A stretch of DNA of 50,232 nucleotides from Kiritimatiellia bacterium. Lineage in GTDB: Bacteria > Verrucomicrobiota > Kiritimatiellia > RFP12 > UBA1067. Within the stretch, counting starts at the first letter, position 1, and each line of letters opens with the position of its first letter. Below the pieces are notes generated by a model. The model was not told the origin of the DNA, did no database searches, and was given only the letters and a program-made list of their open reading frames with translations. A program made the translations under genes and the position numbers. Positions 33,855 through 42,100 of this stretch are shown here, piece by piece. The DNA is taken from contig JAEDKA010000025.1 of the NCBI GenBank assembly GCA_016296065.1, positions 1-50,232 on the forward strand, written 5' to 3'.

Positions 33855-34808
33855 ATGGTTGGGTTTCCGGCACTTATGGCCGCGGTACTAGCGGCATCGT
33901 CCGTCGGCTTCGCGGAGTCGAAGGCGCTCCTGGTCCAGATACACCTGGACCGCGCGGGCTTTTCGTGCAGCACGATCGACGGACAGTGGGGCGCGAAGTC
34001 CGAGAACGCGTTGAGGGCCTACGAGGCGTCGCGGACGAAAGACCACAGGACTGCCCCCGTCGAGTCGCCGGAGCAGGCTTTTGACCGCTATTTCGCCGAC
34101 AGTCCCGTTCCGTTCAAGGTTGTCGAGGTCACGCAGGCGGACTTGGACGCGCTAGTGGCGATTCCCGAGGACCCCGCGGAACGCGCGAGGCTCGACCGCA
34201 TGGGCTACGAGTCGATAAAGGAGATGTTCGCCGAGCGCGGGCATCTCTCTCAGATCGCGCTCGCGAAGATGAATCCGGGCGTCGACTGGGAGAACGTCAA
34301 GCCCGGCCTCAAGCTTGTGATTCCCGACTTTCCGTCGATCGCCGAGGAACTCGCGGCGGGCGAGCGGGGGCGTCCGAATCGTCCGAACCGTCCGGAAGCC
34401 GCGCTCATCAAGGTGTCGATATCCAGGAGCCAGGTGCGCGCGTACGGCGCGGATGGAAAGCTCCTTGCGCTTTTCCCGTGCTCGATCGCCGCGAACAAGG
34501 CGAAGGTTCCGCCGCATGGGGAGCTCAAGGTCACGAGCTATGTCGCATGGCCGAACTATACATACACTCCTGACTATACGCCGCCGGGGAAGAAGGTGCA
34601 GCGCCACATCTGGCCGGAGGGCGAGAACTGCCCCGTCGGCGTCGCGTGGATGGGGCTCAACCTCCCAGGCTACGGAATCCACGGCACGCCGCGTCCCGAG
34701 TCCATCGGCTTCACCGGCTCGCACGGATGCTTCCGCCTCGCGAACTGGAACGCGGCGCGTCTCTACGCGATGTGCCGCAGCGGAACCAAGGTGGTGATCG
34801 AGCCGTGA
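33855..34808 (+). CDS. L,D-transpeptidase with peptidoglycan-binding domain
   Basis: 317 residues from ATG 33855, 13 nt after the tRNA. There is a signal-like start (PALMAAVLAASSVGFAE), a peptidoglycan-binding type-1-like helix bundle (~20-60, DGQWGAKSENALRAYE), a LysM-like segment (~130-155, HLSQIALAKMNPGVDWENV), and a C-terminal YkuD domain with YGIHGTPRPESIGF and the catalytic SHGCFRLAN motif (usually SHGCIRL). It should form or trim 3-3 crosslinks or attach proteins to peptidoglycan in the periplasm. Its TGA overlaps the GTG start of the next gene. Confidence 0.93.
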   Translation: MVGFPALMAAVLAASSVGFAESKALLVQIHLDRAGFSCSTIDGQWGAKSENALRAYEASRTKDHRTAPVESPEQAFDRYFADSPVPFKVVEVTQADLDALVAIPEDPAERARLDRMGYESIKEMFAERGHLSQIALAKMNPGVDWENVKPGLKLVIPDFPSIAEELAAGERGRPNRPNRPEAALIKVSISRSQVRAYGADGKLLALFPCSIAANKAKVPPHGELKVTSYVAWPNYTYTPDYTPPGKKVQRHIWPEGENCPVGVAWMGLNLPGYGIHGTPRPESIGFTGSHGCFRLANWNAARLYAMCRSGTKVVIEP

Positions 34809-35275
34809 CCTTCATTGCGATAGACTTCGAGACGACGGGATACGACTTCGGTTCGACGAACGAGCCGTGGCAGCTCGGTTACGCGTGCGTGGAGGACGGC
34901 GCGATAACCGAGACGGGCGAGTGGTTCTTCGACGTCGAGGGCGCGCCAGAACGCGCGCACGAGGCGGATGCGCTCGGGACGCTGCAGAGCTCGTTCGAGA
35001 CTTGGGCGCCGAAGCTGATGGGCGTAAGGCTCGTCGCGCACAACATCGCGTGCGAACGGACGATCCTTACGCGCGCCGCGCCGCTTACGAAGTGGGGACC
35101 GTGGGTGGACACGATGAAGCTCGCGAAGGCCCGCTATCCGGGGCTGCCCTCGTACAAGCTCGGCGATCTCTGCGAGATGTTCGGGCAGGTGCCGATGTTG
35201 GACGGGCGGACATGGCATGACGGACTCTTCGACGCCGTCGCGTGCGCGAACCTCGCGCTGTTCCTTGGCGAATGA
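34805..35275 (+). CDS. DEDDh-family 3'-5' exonuclease
   Basis: 156 residues from GTG 34805 (GTGA overlap). It carries DFETTG (first D and E of DEDDh), a later HNIACERTIL segment where the usual Asp is Glu, and HDGLFDAVA supplying the final His and Asp. It is shorter than the epsilon subunit of DNA polymerase III and is a stand-alone exonuclease of the epsilon/PolC type. Substrate DNA or RNA cannot be told from the sequence. Confidence 0.85.
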   Translation: MTFIAIDFETTGYDFGSTNEPWQLGYACVEDGAITETGEWFFDVEGAPERAHEADALGTLQSSFETWAPKLMGVRLVAHNIACERTILTRAAPLTKWGPWVDTMKLAKARYPGLPSYKLGDLCEMFGQVPMLDGRTWHDGLFDAVACANLALFLGE

Positions 35276-35298
35276 CCCCGCGGAGTCGCTATTTTTGG

Positions 35299-35304
35299 TA
35301 TAAT
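35299..35304 (+). promoter_or_regulatory. adk -10 element, leaderless
   Basis: TTTTTGG-TATAAT with 7 nt to the adk ATG at 35312. No -35 at proper spacing. Confidence 0.7.
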
Positions 35305-35311
35305 ATCCCTT

Positions 35312-35944
35312 ATGAAGATCGTGATATTGCTGGGTGCCCCGGGTTCGGGGAAGGGTACGGTCGCGGGCAGGCTCGCGTCCGAGAACGAAGGTCTCAAGCA
35401 CGTCTCCTCCGGCGATCTGCTGCGCGGCGCGGTTGCCAAAGGCACTGCGGCCGGCGTTGAGGCCAAGGGCTACATGGACAAGGGCAACCTCGTCCCGGAC
35501 GCGCTTATTGCGCAGATGATCAAGGACGTCGTCGCAGAGACGACCGGCGACGTCACGATGTTGCTCGACGGCTTCCCGCGCAACCTCGCGCAGGCGAAGA
35601 TACTCGAGGAGATGGGCGCGCCGGTGAAGAGCGCGGTCCTGATCGACGTTCCCGACTCGATCATCCAGGACCGCATCGCCGGACGCCGCACGTGCCCCAA
35701 GTGCAAGGCCGGCTACCACGTCCGCAACCTCCCGCCGAAGGTGGAGGGAATCTGCGACGCCTGCGGCGAAAAGCTCGTAATCCGCAAGGACGACAATCCC
35801 GAGACGGTGAAGGACCGACTCGTCGTGTACCACCGCGAGACCGAGCCGCTCATCGCGTTCTACCGCGACAAGGGGTTGCTTAAGTCCGTGGACGGCACGA
35901 TCGGCGTCGAAAACGTCGCCGCGGCGTTCCTCAAGGCGATGTGA
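35312..35944 (+). CDS. adk: adenylate kinase
   Basis: 210 residues. P-loop GAPGSGKGT, NMP-binding helices, the LLDGFPRN motif, and a zinc-type LID (CPKCKAGYHV and CDACGEKL). It interconverts ATP plus AMP with two ADP in the cytoplasm. The start has no ribosome binding site but follows a strong -10 by 7 nt. The stop TGA shares a base with the map ATG (TGATG). Confidence 0.97.
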   Translation: MKIVILLGAPGSGKGTVAGRLASENEGLKHVSSGDLLRGAVAKGTAAGVEAKGYMDKGNLVPDALIAQMIKDVVAETTGDVTMLLDGFPRNLAQAKILEEMGAPVKSAVLIDVPDSIIQDRIAGRRTCPKCKAGYHVRNLPPKVEGICDACGEKLVIRKDDNPETVKDRLVVYHRETEPLIAFYRDKGLLKSVDGTIGVENVAAAFLKAM

Positions 35945-36732
35945 TGAAAGTCGACATAAAGACAAGGGCGCAGATCGAGAAGATGCGCGAGGCGTGCCGC
36001 ATGAGCGCGGAGATCCGCGACATGTGCGCCGCGGCCGTCGAGCCCGGCATGACCACCGCCGACATCGACGACATCGTGATCGCGTACTGCGAGAAGCACC
36101 ACGTCAAGGCGAGCTTCTACGAGTTCCCGGGCGGAAGGTACGCGCCCGACTTCCCCGGGCACCTGTGCGTCTCGATCAACGACGAGGTGATACACGGCGT
36201 TCCCGACCGCAACCGCGTCATAATGCCCGGCGACCTCGTGAAGACCGACGTCGGCATCTTCAAGAACGGGTACAACGGCGACACTTCGAGGACCGTGGCG
36301 CTAGGCGTGACGGATCCGGAGGTCCTGCGCCTCGTCGATGTCACGCGCGAGTGCCTCAAGGCGGGGATCGCGGCGTGCGGACCGGGCGTGCATCTCGGCG
36401 ACGTCGGCTACGCGATCCAGAAGGTTGCGGAGGACGCCGGGTTCGGAATCGTCCGCGACTGGATCGGACACGGCGTGGGGCGGACCGTCCACGAGGAGCC
36501 CGAGGTCCCGAACTACGGAAAGCCCGGCACGAAGCTCGTACTGAGGCCAGGCATGACGATCGCGATCGAGCCGATGATAACGATGACGAAGAAGGGCGAG
36601 CAGACGGACGTCCTTCCGAACGGCTGGACGGTCGTCACACGCGACAGGTGCCTCTCGGCGCACTTCGAGCACACCGTGGCGATCACGGACGACGGATGCG
36701 AGATTCTCACTTTGCCGGCGGACTATCCCTGA
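35944..36732 (+). CDS. map: type I methionine aminopeptidase
   Basis: 262 residues from ATG 35944. It has the pita-bread metal ligands: TDVGIF and GDTSRT (two Asp), GHGVGRTVHEEPEV (His), IEPMIT (Glu) and FEHTVAIT (Glu). It removes the N-terminal Met from nascent proteins. The adk-map pairing is common in bacteria. No N-terminal extension. Confidence 0.97.
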   Translation: MKVDIKTRAQIEKMREACRMSAEIRDMCAAAVEPGMTTADIDDIVIAYCEKHHVKASFYEFPGGRYAPDFPGHLCVSINDEVIHGVPDRNRVIMPGDLVKTDVGIFKNGYNGDTSRTVALGVTDPEVLRLVDVTRECLKAGIAACGPGVHLGDVGYAIQKVAEDAGFGIVRDWIGHGVGRTVHEEPEVPNYGKPGTKLVLRPGMTIAIEPMITMTKKGEQTDVLPNGWTVVTRDRCLSAHFEHTVAITDDGCEILTLPADYP

Positions 36733-36824
36733 AGCTCTTAAGCCCGAAGGCGCTCAGGTCGAATGGCGGCTGATTGCTTGGGAGCGGATTGTCCGTCCGG
36801 CGCTACTCTGAAAGGAAACGCGAC

Positions 36825-37595
36825 ATGACTGTCAGGTTCTACGCCAACGCGTCGAAGAGCGCGGCGCGCGCGGCCGCGGTGCGGCTCGCGGCGGAGGCCG
36901 CGCGTCTCGGCCTCGCGGTGTCGCGGCGCGGCGCATGCGACGCGGTAGTCGCGCTTGGCGGCGACGGCACGATACTCCGCGCAGTGAGGCGCTTCCCCGA
37001 CACGCCGGTCCTCGGCTTCAACCTCGGTTCGCTCGGCTATCTCGCGAGCGTTGGCGAGGAGGACTTCGTCAATGCGCTCGCCGCGCTCGCCGCGGGGAAC
37101 TTCGCCGTCTCCGAGCGCGCGATGCTCGAGGTGGACGGGGTGACGGCGCTGAACGACGTCGCGATCATGCGCGAGATGACGGGGCACGCGGCGATACTCG
37201 ACCTCTCCGCGAACGGAAGCTCCGCGACGCGCTACATGGCGGACGGGGTGATCGTCGCGACGCCAACGGGCTCCACCGCGTATTCGCTCGCGGCGGGAGG
37301 TCCGGTCCTGATGCCCGATTCGCGCAGCTTCGTGGTGACGCCGATGAATCCGCACGCGCTCGGCGTGAGGCCGATGGTCGTGAGCGACTCGGTGCGCCTG
37401 CGCGTGACGTCGCGCCGCCACGTCGCCGGCGCGCGGGAGCGCGTCGGAGTGTATGCGGACGGAGAGAACGTCCGCATGCTCAAGCCGGGCGACACGGTGG
37501 AGATCGCGAAGTCGCAGCGCTCCGCGAAGCTCATCGAGCTCGAGGGGTATGATCCGTACGAGGTTCTGAACAGAAAGCTGGGGTGGTCCAAATGA
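36825..37595 (+). CDS. nadK: NAD kinase
   Basis: 256 residues from ATG 36825 behind GAAAGGAAA. The diagnostic GGDGTILRA is near residue 46, followed by NLGSLGYLA, an LNDVAI segment, and DGVIVATPTGSTAYSLAAGG. It phosphorylates NAD to NADP. The preceding 92 nt (36733-36824) hold no recognised element. Its stop overlaps the next start (ATGA at 37592-37595). Confidence 0.96.
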   Translation: MTVRFYANASKSAARAAAVRLAAEAARLGLAVSRRGACDAVVALGGDGTILRAVRRFPDTPVLGFNLGSLGYLASVGEEDFVNALAALAAGNFAVSERAMLEVDGVTALNDVAIMREMTGHAAILDLSANGSSATRYMADGVIVATPTGSTAYSLAAGGPVLMPDSRSFVVTPMNPHALGVRPMVVSDSVRLRVTSRRHVAGARERVGVYADGENVRMLKPGDTVEIAKSQRSAKLIELEGYDPYEVLNRKLGWSK

Positions 37596-38518
37596 CGATA
37601 GAGGAACTCAACGAAGCCGTAGAGACAGGTGAGATCGACGAGGTGATCCGCGTCTGCGAGGCGCGGCAGGTCAAGGCGCTTTCCGCGCTTGCGGACAGGA
37701 TATGCGCGCAGAAGGGCGTGAGGGTGATACTTCTCTGCGGAGGCTCCTCGGCCGGAAAGACCACTACCGCGAAGAGGCTCTGTACGCAGCTCAGGGTCAA
37801 CGGGGCGAAGGCGCTCCACATGTCAACGGACGACTACTTCGTGGGCGACGCGAGGAATCCCCGCCGTCCCGACGGCTCCTTCGACTACGAGACGATCGAG
37901 GCGGTCGACTCCGCGCGGCTCGCGCAGGACGTTAAGGCGCTCATCGCCGGCGAGGGCGTGCATCTGCGGCGCTTCGACTTCGTGAAGCACGAAGGGTACG
38001 ACTCCGAGACGGAGACGACAATCTCGGCGGACACCTACATCGTACTGGAGGGGATACACTCGTTGAATCCGCTTCTCACGCAGGACCTTCCAGAGGAGTG
38101 CAAGTTCCGCCTCTTCATCGAGCCGAAGACGCAGCTAACGGTGTTTGCGCTGACCAAGCTGCCCGCGCAGGACGGGCGGCTTCTGAGGCGTCTCGTGAGG
38201 GACAACCAGTTCCGCAAGCTGAGTCCGCTAGAGACGTTCACCCTCTGGCCCCAGGTCATCGAAGGCGAGGAGAAGTGGATCAATCCATACAGGAAGTTCG
38301 CCGACGCAGAGTTCGACTCGGGGCTCGAATACGAGCTCGCGGTGCTGAAGCCGTACGCTGCCGGACTCGTCGAGCTCGTGCGCAGGCGCCGTCCGGAGGA
38401 GAAGAAGGCGTACCTCTTCACGGAGCTCTTCGAGGCGATACGCCCGGCTCATCCCAACATCGTCCCGGGCGACTCGATCCTCCGCGAGACGATCGGCGGC
38501 AGTCAGCTCGAATACTGA
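37592..38518 (+). CDS. uridine kinase/phosphoribulokinase-family protein
   Basis: 308 residues. A small N-terminal helical part is followed by the P-loop GGSSAGKTTTAKRL, a Walker-B-like STDDYFV, and IVLEGIHSLNP. It belongs to the udk/PRK kinase family, resembling the kinase half of longer uridine-kinase-like proteins. It probably phosphorylates a nucleoside, but the substrate is not certain from sequence. Translationally coupled to nadK. Confidence 0.88.
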   Translation: MTIEELNEAVETGEIDEVIRVCEARQVKALSALADRICAQKGVRVILLCGGSSAGKTTTAKRLCTQLRVNGAKALHMSTDDYFVGDARNPRRPDGSFDYETIEAVDSARLAQDVKALIAGEGVHLRRFDFVKHEGYDSETETTISADTYIVLEGIHSLNPLLTQDLPEECKFRLFIEPKTQLTVFALTKLPAQDGRLLRRLVRDNQFRKLSPLETFTLWPQVIEGEEKWINPYRKFADAEFDSGLEYELAVLKPYAAGLVELVRRRRPEEKKAYLFTELFEAIRPAHPNIVPGDSILRETIGGSQLEY

Positions 38519-38551
38519 ATCAAACACGATTCACTGACGCGGACGATTTGG

Positions 38552-38557
38552 TATAAT
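38552..38557 (+). promoter_or_regulatory. mraY promoter -10
   Basis: TTTGG-TATAAT with a weak TTCACT -35 at 38530-38535 (16 nt spacing). The leader is about 45 nt, ending with GGGAGG before the ATG at 38609. Confidence 0.6.
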
Positions 38558-38608
38558 ATTGCGCAATCTCGGCGAAGGGTCGCCGGGAGGCAATAAGGTG
38601 ATTTCGCA

Positions 38609-39712
38609 ATGCTATACTACCTGTCTCAGCTTTTGACTCCCTTTTGGGGCCCGTTCCGCATGCTCCAGTCCCACGCCTTGCTCCTTGCGGGCGGCACGTT
38701 CTTCGCGGCAATCCTTACTTGGCTGCTGCTGCCAAGGCTTTGGGGCAGGCTGCCCCAGGACCACGGCAAGGCGATTCTCAAGGACATGGACGGCATGAAG
38801 TCGAAGGGAAAGCCGACCGGCACGGGGCTCGTCGTGTCGCTCGTCGCTCTTCCGGTGATCGTCCTCTTCGCGCCGCTCGCGTTCTGGGACCTCATGGCCG
38901 TCTTCGCGCTGTACCTCGCGATGCTGTTCGGGTACCTCGACGACCGCGCGGCGGTTCCGTGGGGCGAGCTCAAGAAGGGTCTCCTCGACCTCGTCGTGTC
39001 CGTCGCGATCGCGTTCTTCATCTTCCGCGGGCACGCCGAGCACACTGCGGACGGGTTCAAGATGATCGCGTGGCTGCCGTTCGTGAAGGGCATCTGGCTT
39101 ATCCCCGGCTGGACGTATGTCCCGCTTGCGGCGGGCATACTCTGGTTCACCATGAACGCGACGAACTGCTCCGACGGAGTGGACGGACTCGCCGGAACGC
39201 TCACCACGATAACGCTCGCGATGCTCGCGTTCACGCTGTACGTCGTTGTCGGCTACCGTCCTGTCGCGCACTACTTCCTCATCCCCGTCTACGCCGAGGC
39301 GGCGCGCTGGGCGATCGTCGTGATGGTCGTTGCGGGCGCGTTTGCGGGCTACCTCTGGTACAACGCCGAGCCGTCGAAGATCCTGATGGGCGACGCGGGG
39401 AGCCGCTTCCTCGGCATCCTCGTCGCGACGGCGTCGATGATGACGGGCAATCCGTTTTTCGTCCTGTTTCTGTCGCCGGTGGTGCTGGTGAACGGCGGCG
39501 GCGGACTCGGCAAGCTCGTTCTGCTCAGGGTCGCGAAGCGCATCGGCTTCCAGATCGGCGACGACAGCGTGATACGCAAGGTGCGCTTCCCGCTGCACGA
39601 CCACTGCAAGAAGAACCTCGGCTGGTCCAACGCGCAGGTTCTCATGCGCTTCGTCATTCTCCAGCTCGCGGTCATGCCGATCCTCCTGCTCATCCTCTTC
39701 AAGGTGCGGTAG
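38609..39712 (+). CDS. mraY: phospho-N-acetylmuramoyl-pentapeptide transferase (divergent MraY)
   Basis: 367 residues with about ten membrane segments. The cytoplasmic catalytic motifs are present: FGYLDDR, NATNCSDGVDGLAGT, and KILMGDAGSRFLG. The usual HHH motif before the last helix is here LHDH (FPLHDHCKKNLGW), and the usual acidic ETLS segment is replaced by glycine-rich NGGGGLGK. It would make lipid I from UDP-MurNAc-pentapeptide and undecaprenyl phosphate. The altered motif is unusual, but the gene is in a core operon, so it is likely the main MraY. Confidence 0.9.
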   Translation: MLYYLSQLLTPFWGPFRMLQSHALLLAGGTFFAAILTWLLLPRLWGRLPQDHGKAILKDMDGMKSKGKPTGTGLVVSLVALPVIVLFAPLAFWDLMAVFALYLAMLFGYLDDRAAVPWGELKKGLLDLVVSVAIAFFIFRGHAEHTADGFKMIAWLPFVKGIWLIPGWTYVPLAAGILWFTMNATNCSDGVDGLAGTLTTITLAMLAFTLYVVVGYRPVAHYFLIPVYAEAARWAIVVMVVAGAFAGYLWYNAEPSKILMGDAGSRFLGILVATASMMTGNPFFVLFLSPVVLVNGGGGLGKLVLLRVAKRIGFQIGDDSVIRKVRFPLHDHCKKNLGWSNAQVLMRFVILQLAVMPILLLILFKVR

Positions 39713-39770
39713 TCCAGCGCCGATTCCCTGCGCCGATCTTGGCGGTTTCCCCGTTTCCCGTCCGATTTGG

Positions 39771-39776
39771 TATAAT
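39771..39776 (+). promoter_or_regulatory. promoter -10 of unknown gene/argH
   Basis: TTTGG-TATAAT with 32 nt to the GTG at 39809. No strong ribosome binding site is seen before that start. Confidence 0.55.
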
Positions 39777-39808
39777 ACACGGAATCAGACATACGGGATC
39801 CGCACGAA

Positions 39809-40717
39809 GTGACTTTGATAGCCTCCATCCTCATGCTGGCGCTGACGCGCGCCGAGATCATCGACCGGTTCAGGGCCGCGCCGGTGACGCAGCTTGACGG
39901 ACTCGTCCAGGTATACGGGGACTGTCCCGCCGACATGCGCCGCGAGTTCCAGCTGCCCATTGCGTCGTTCGTCTCCGACATCTGCCGCAAGCTCTACGTG
40001 GCGGACAACAAGCGTCCGCTCAAGTTCGCCGAGCCCGGCATCATCGTGCGCGTCGGCGACGTCAGGACGAACATCGCCGATGTCGTAGTGCGTCCCGCCG
40101 TGCGCGGCGACGGCCGCAAGTTCACCCGCATACTTCTTCCGTCCCCCTCCGGCGCCGACCTGCGCGTGCTCAGACGCGAGGTGGTGCGCGCGTTCTGCCG
40201 AGCCGTCGAAGGTGTGGACCTGGACGACGAGGGGATCGACAGGCGCATGCGCGCCGCCGACCCGGAGACCCGCGTCGCCGACCTGCAGGCGGAGGTCGCG
40301 GCATGGCGAGAGCGCGGCGAATACGCCGCGGGGCGGACGGACGACGACTATCTCAAGCTGATGAGGGGCGTGCACCTGCCGGGCGTCGCGACGGAGTCGG
40401 ACGTGTTGACCTTCGCCTCGCGGCTCTACCTCTATCCCGCGGTGTACGGAGCGCCGTTCTGCGGGAAGTACACGTCGTGTCCGTTCCGCGAGGCGATCGC
40501 CCTCGCGAAGGAGGACCCGTCCGTGCGCTTCGCCGCGTTCGCGAAGATACAGGCGCTCGGCGTGTTCGGGCAAGGACACGGCGACGCGATGAACGAGGCC
40601 GTCACCGCATACATGAAGTTCCTCGCGGAGCTTGCGAGGCTGAAGCTTTCGGAGGAGGTGCTGACGAAGCTCCTCGACGACGCCGACAACAAACTGAAGG
40701 GAGTGCTGGAGCAATGA
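39809..40717 (+). CDS. exported uncharacterised protein, coupled to argH
   Basis: 302 residues from GTG 39809. It has a signal-like start (TLIASILMLALT) and a mostly helical soluble body with the motif YLYPAVYGAPFCGKYTSCPF. I do not recognise the family. The stop overlaps the argH ATG (ATGA at 40714-40717), so it is cotranslated with argH, though the functional link is unclear. An alternative ATG start at 39833 would lose the signal sequence. Confidence 0.65.
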   Translation: MTLIASILMLALTRAEIIDRFRAAPVTQLDGLVQVYGDCPADMRREFQLPIASFVSDICRKLYVADNKRPLKFAEPGIIVRVGDVRTNIADVVVRPAVRGDGRKFTRILLPSPSGADLRVLRREVVRAFCRAVEGVDLDDEGIDRRMRAADPETRVADLQAEVAAWRERGEYAAGRTDDDYLKLMRGVHLPGVATESDVLTFASRLYLYPAVYGAPFCGKYTSCPFREAIALAKEDPSVRFAAFAKIQALGVFGQGHGDAMNEAVTAYMKFLAELARLKLSEEVLTKLLDDADNKLKGVLEQ

Positions 40718-42078
40718 AGACAAAGAAGACGATAACGGACAATACGGTGGACCCCGACATCCTCCGCTACACCGTCGGCGACGACGTTGTGCTCGACCTC
40801 GCGCTCGCGAAGTGGGACTGCATGGGCACGGCGGCGCACGTCACGATGCTTTCCGAGATGAAGGGCCTGAAGCGCCCCGTCGTCACGAAGGCCGAGGCGG
40901 CGAAGGTGCGCAAGGCGCTCGCCGCCGTCGTGAAGATGTCGGACGAGGGACGGTTCGTAATCCGCGACGACGACCAGGATGTCCACATGGCCGTCGAGCG
41001 GCTTCTCACGGAAAAGCTGGGCGACCTCGGGAAGAAGATCCACACGGGGCGCTCCAGGAACGACCAGGTGGCGGTTGACGTGAGGCTGCACATGAAGGAC
41101 GAGATACTCGCCGCGGAGGGCGAGGTCTGCGCGCTCGCGACGGAGCTCTGCTATTTCGGATTCTGTGCCGGGGCCGTTCCGCTCGTCGGCCGCACGCACC
41201 TCCAGCCCGCGATGCCCTCGACTGTCGAGATGTGGGCGACGGGCCACGCGGAGATGATCCTCGACCAGATCGAGAACCTCGAGGCGGCGTACCGGCTGGC
41301 GGACCTGAATCCGCTCGGCAGCGCCGCGGGATACGGCGTGCCGCTTCCGCTCGACCGCTCGCGCACGACGAAGCTCCTCGGCTTCGCGCGCACGGTGCAC
41401 AACTGCTTCGGCGCGTCGATGGCGCGTGGCGAGTGCGAGGCCGCGCTGCTTTCCGCACTCGCGCAGCTAATGGCGGTCCTATCGCGCCTCGCGGAGGACA
41501 TGATCCTCTTCTCGATGCCCGAGTTCGCGTACTTCCGCCTTCCGCGCGAATACTGCACCGGCTCTTCCATCATGCCGCAGAAGTTCAATCCCGACGTGCT
41601 CGAGCTGGTGCGTTCCAAGGCCGCGCAGGTGCTGGGGCTGCAGACTGCCTCGCTCTCGCTTCTGCATGCGATGCCGGGCGGATACAACCGCGACCTGCAG
41701 GACTGCAAGTGGCTCTACATGAAGGGGCTCGAGATCGCGCGCACGACGCTCAGGATACTCGCGAAGGTCGTGAAGGGGATGAAGGTCGACGCGGACGCGT
41801 GCCGCGCGGCGTTCACGCCCGGCGTGTTCGCGACCGACGTCGCATTGCGGAAGGTCGCTGCGGGAACGCCCTGGCGCGACGCGTACCACGAGGTGCGCGA
41901 CAACCTCGGACAGCTCGACGCGGAGGATCCGGACGCCGCGGTCGCCCTCAAGAAGCACGAGGGCACCTGCCTCGGAATTGACCACGACCTCTACCGCAGG
42001 CGGATAGCTGCCGCCGACAAGTCGGCCGCCGCGCGCCGCCGCGCGCTCGATGCGTGCTGCCGGAAGCTCCTCAAGTGA
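40714..42078 (+). CDS. argH: argininosuccinate lyase
   Basis: 454 residues. It carries the fumarase-superfamily signature GSSIMPQKFNPD, plus TGRSRNDQVAVDVRL, GRTHLQPAMPST, and an N-terminal AHVTMLSEM segment. It splits argininosuccinate to arginine and fumarate, the last step of arginine synthesis. Coupled by ATGA to the upstream unknown gene; hisS follows with its own promoter. Confidence 0.95.
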   Translation: MKTKKTITDNTVDPDILRYTVGDDVVLDLALAKWDCMGTAAHVTMLSEMKGLKRPVVTKAEAAKVRKALAAVVKMSDEGRFVIRDDDQDVHMAVERLLTEKLGDLGKKIHTGRSRNDQVAVDVRLHMKDEILAAEGEVCALATELCYFGFCAGAVPLVGRTHLQPAMPSTVEMWATGHAEMILDQIENLEAAYRLADLNPLGSAAGYGVPLPLDRSRTTKLLGFARTVHNCFGASMARGECEAALLSALAQLMAVLSRLAEDMILFSMPEFAYFRLPREYCTGSSIMPQKFNPDVLELVRSKAAQVLGLQTASLSLLHAMPGGYNRDLQDCKWLYMKGLEIARTTLRILAKVVKGMKVDADACRAAFTPGVFATDVALRKVAAGTPWRDAYHEVRDNLGQLDAEDPDAAVALKKHEGTCLGIDHDLYRRRIAAADKSAAARRRALDACCRKLLK

Positions 42079-42085
42079 ATTATGC

Positions 42086-42091
42086 TATAAT
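42086..42091 (+). promoter_or_regulatory. hisS -10 element, near-leaderless
   Basis: TGC-TATAAT with 9 nt to the ATG at 42101, within the 22 nt gap after argH. No ribosome binding site fits in the leader. Confidence 0.7.
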
Positions 42092-42100
42092 ATTCAGACT

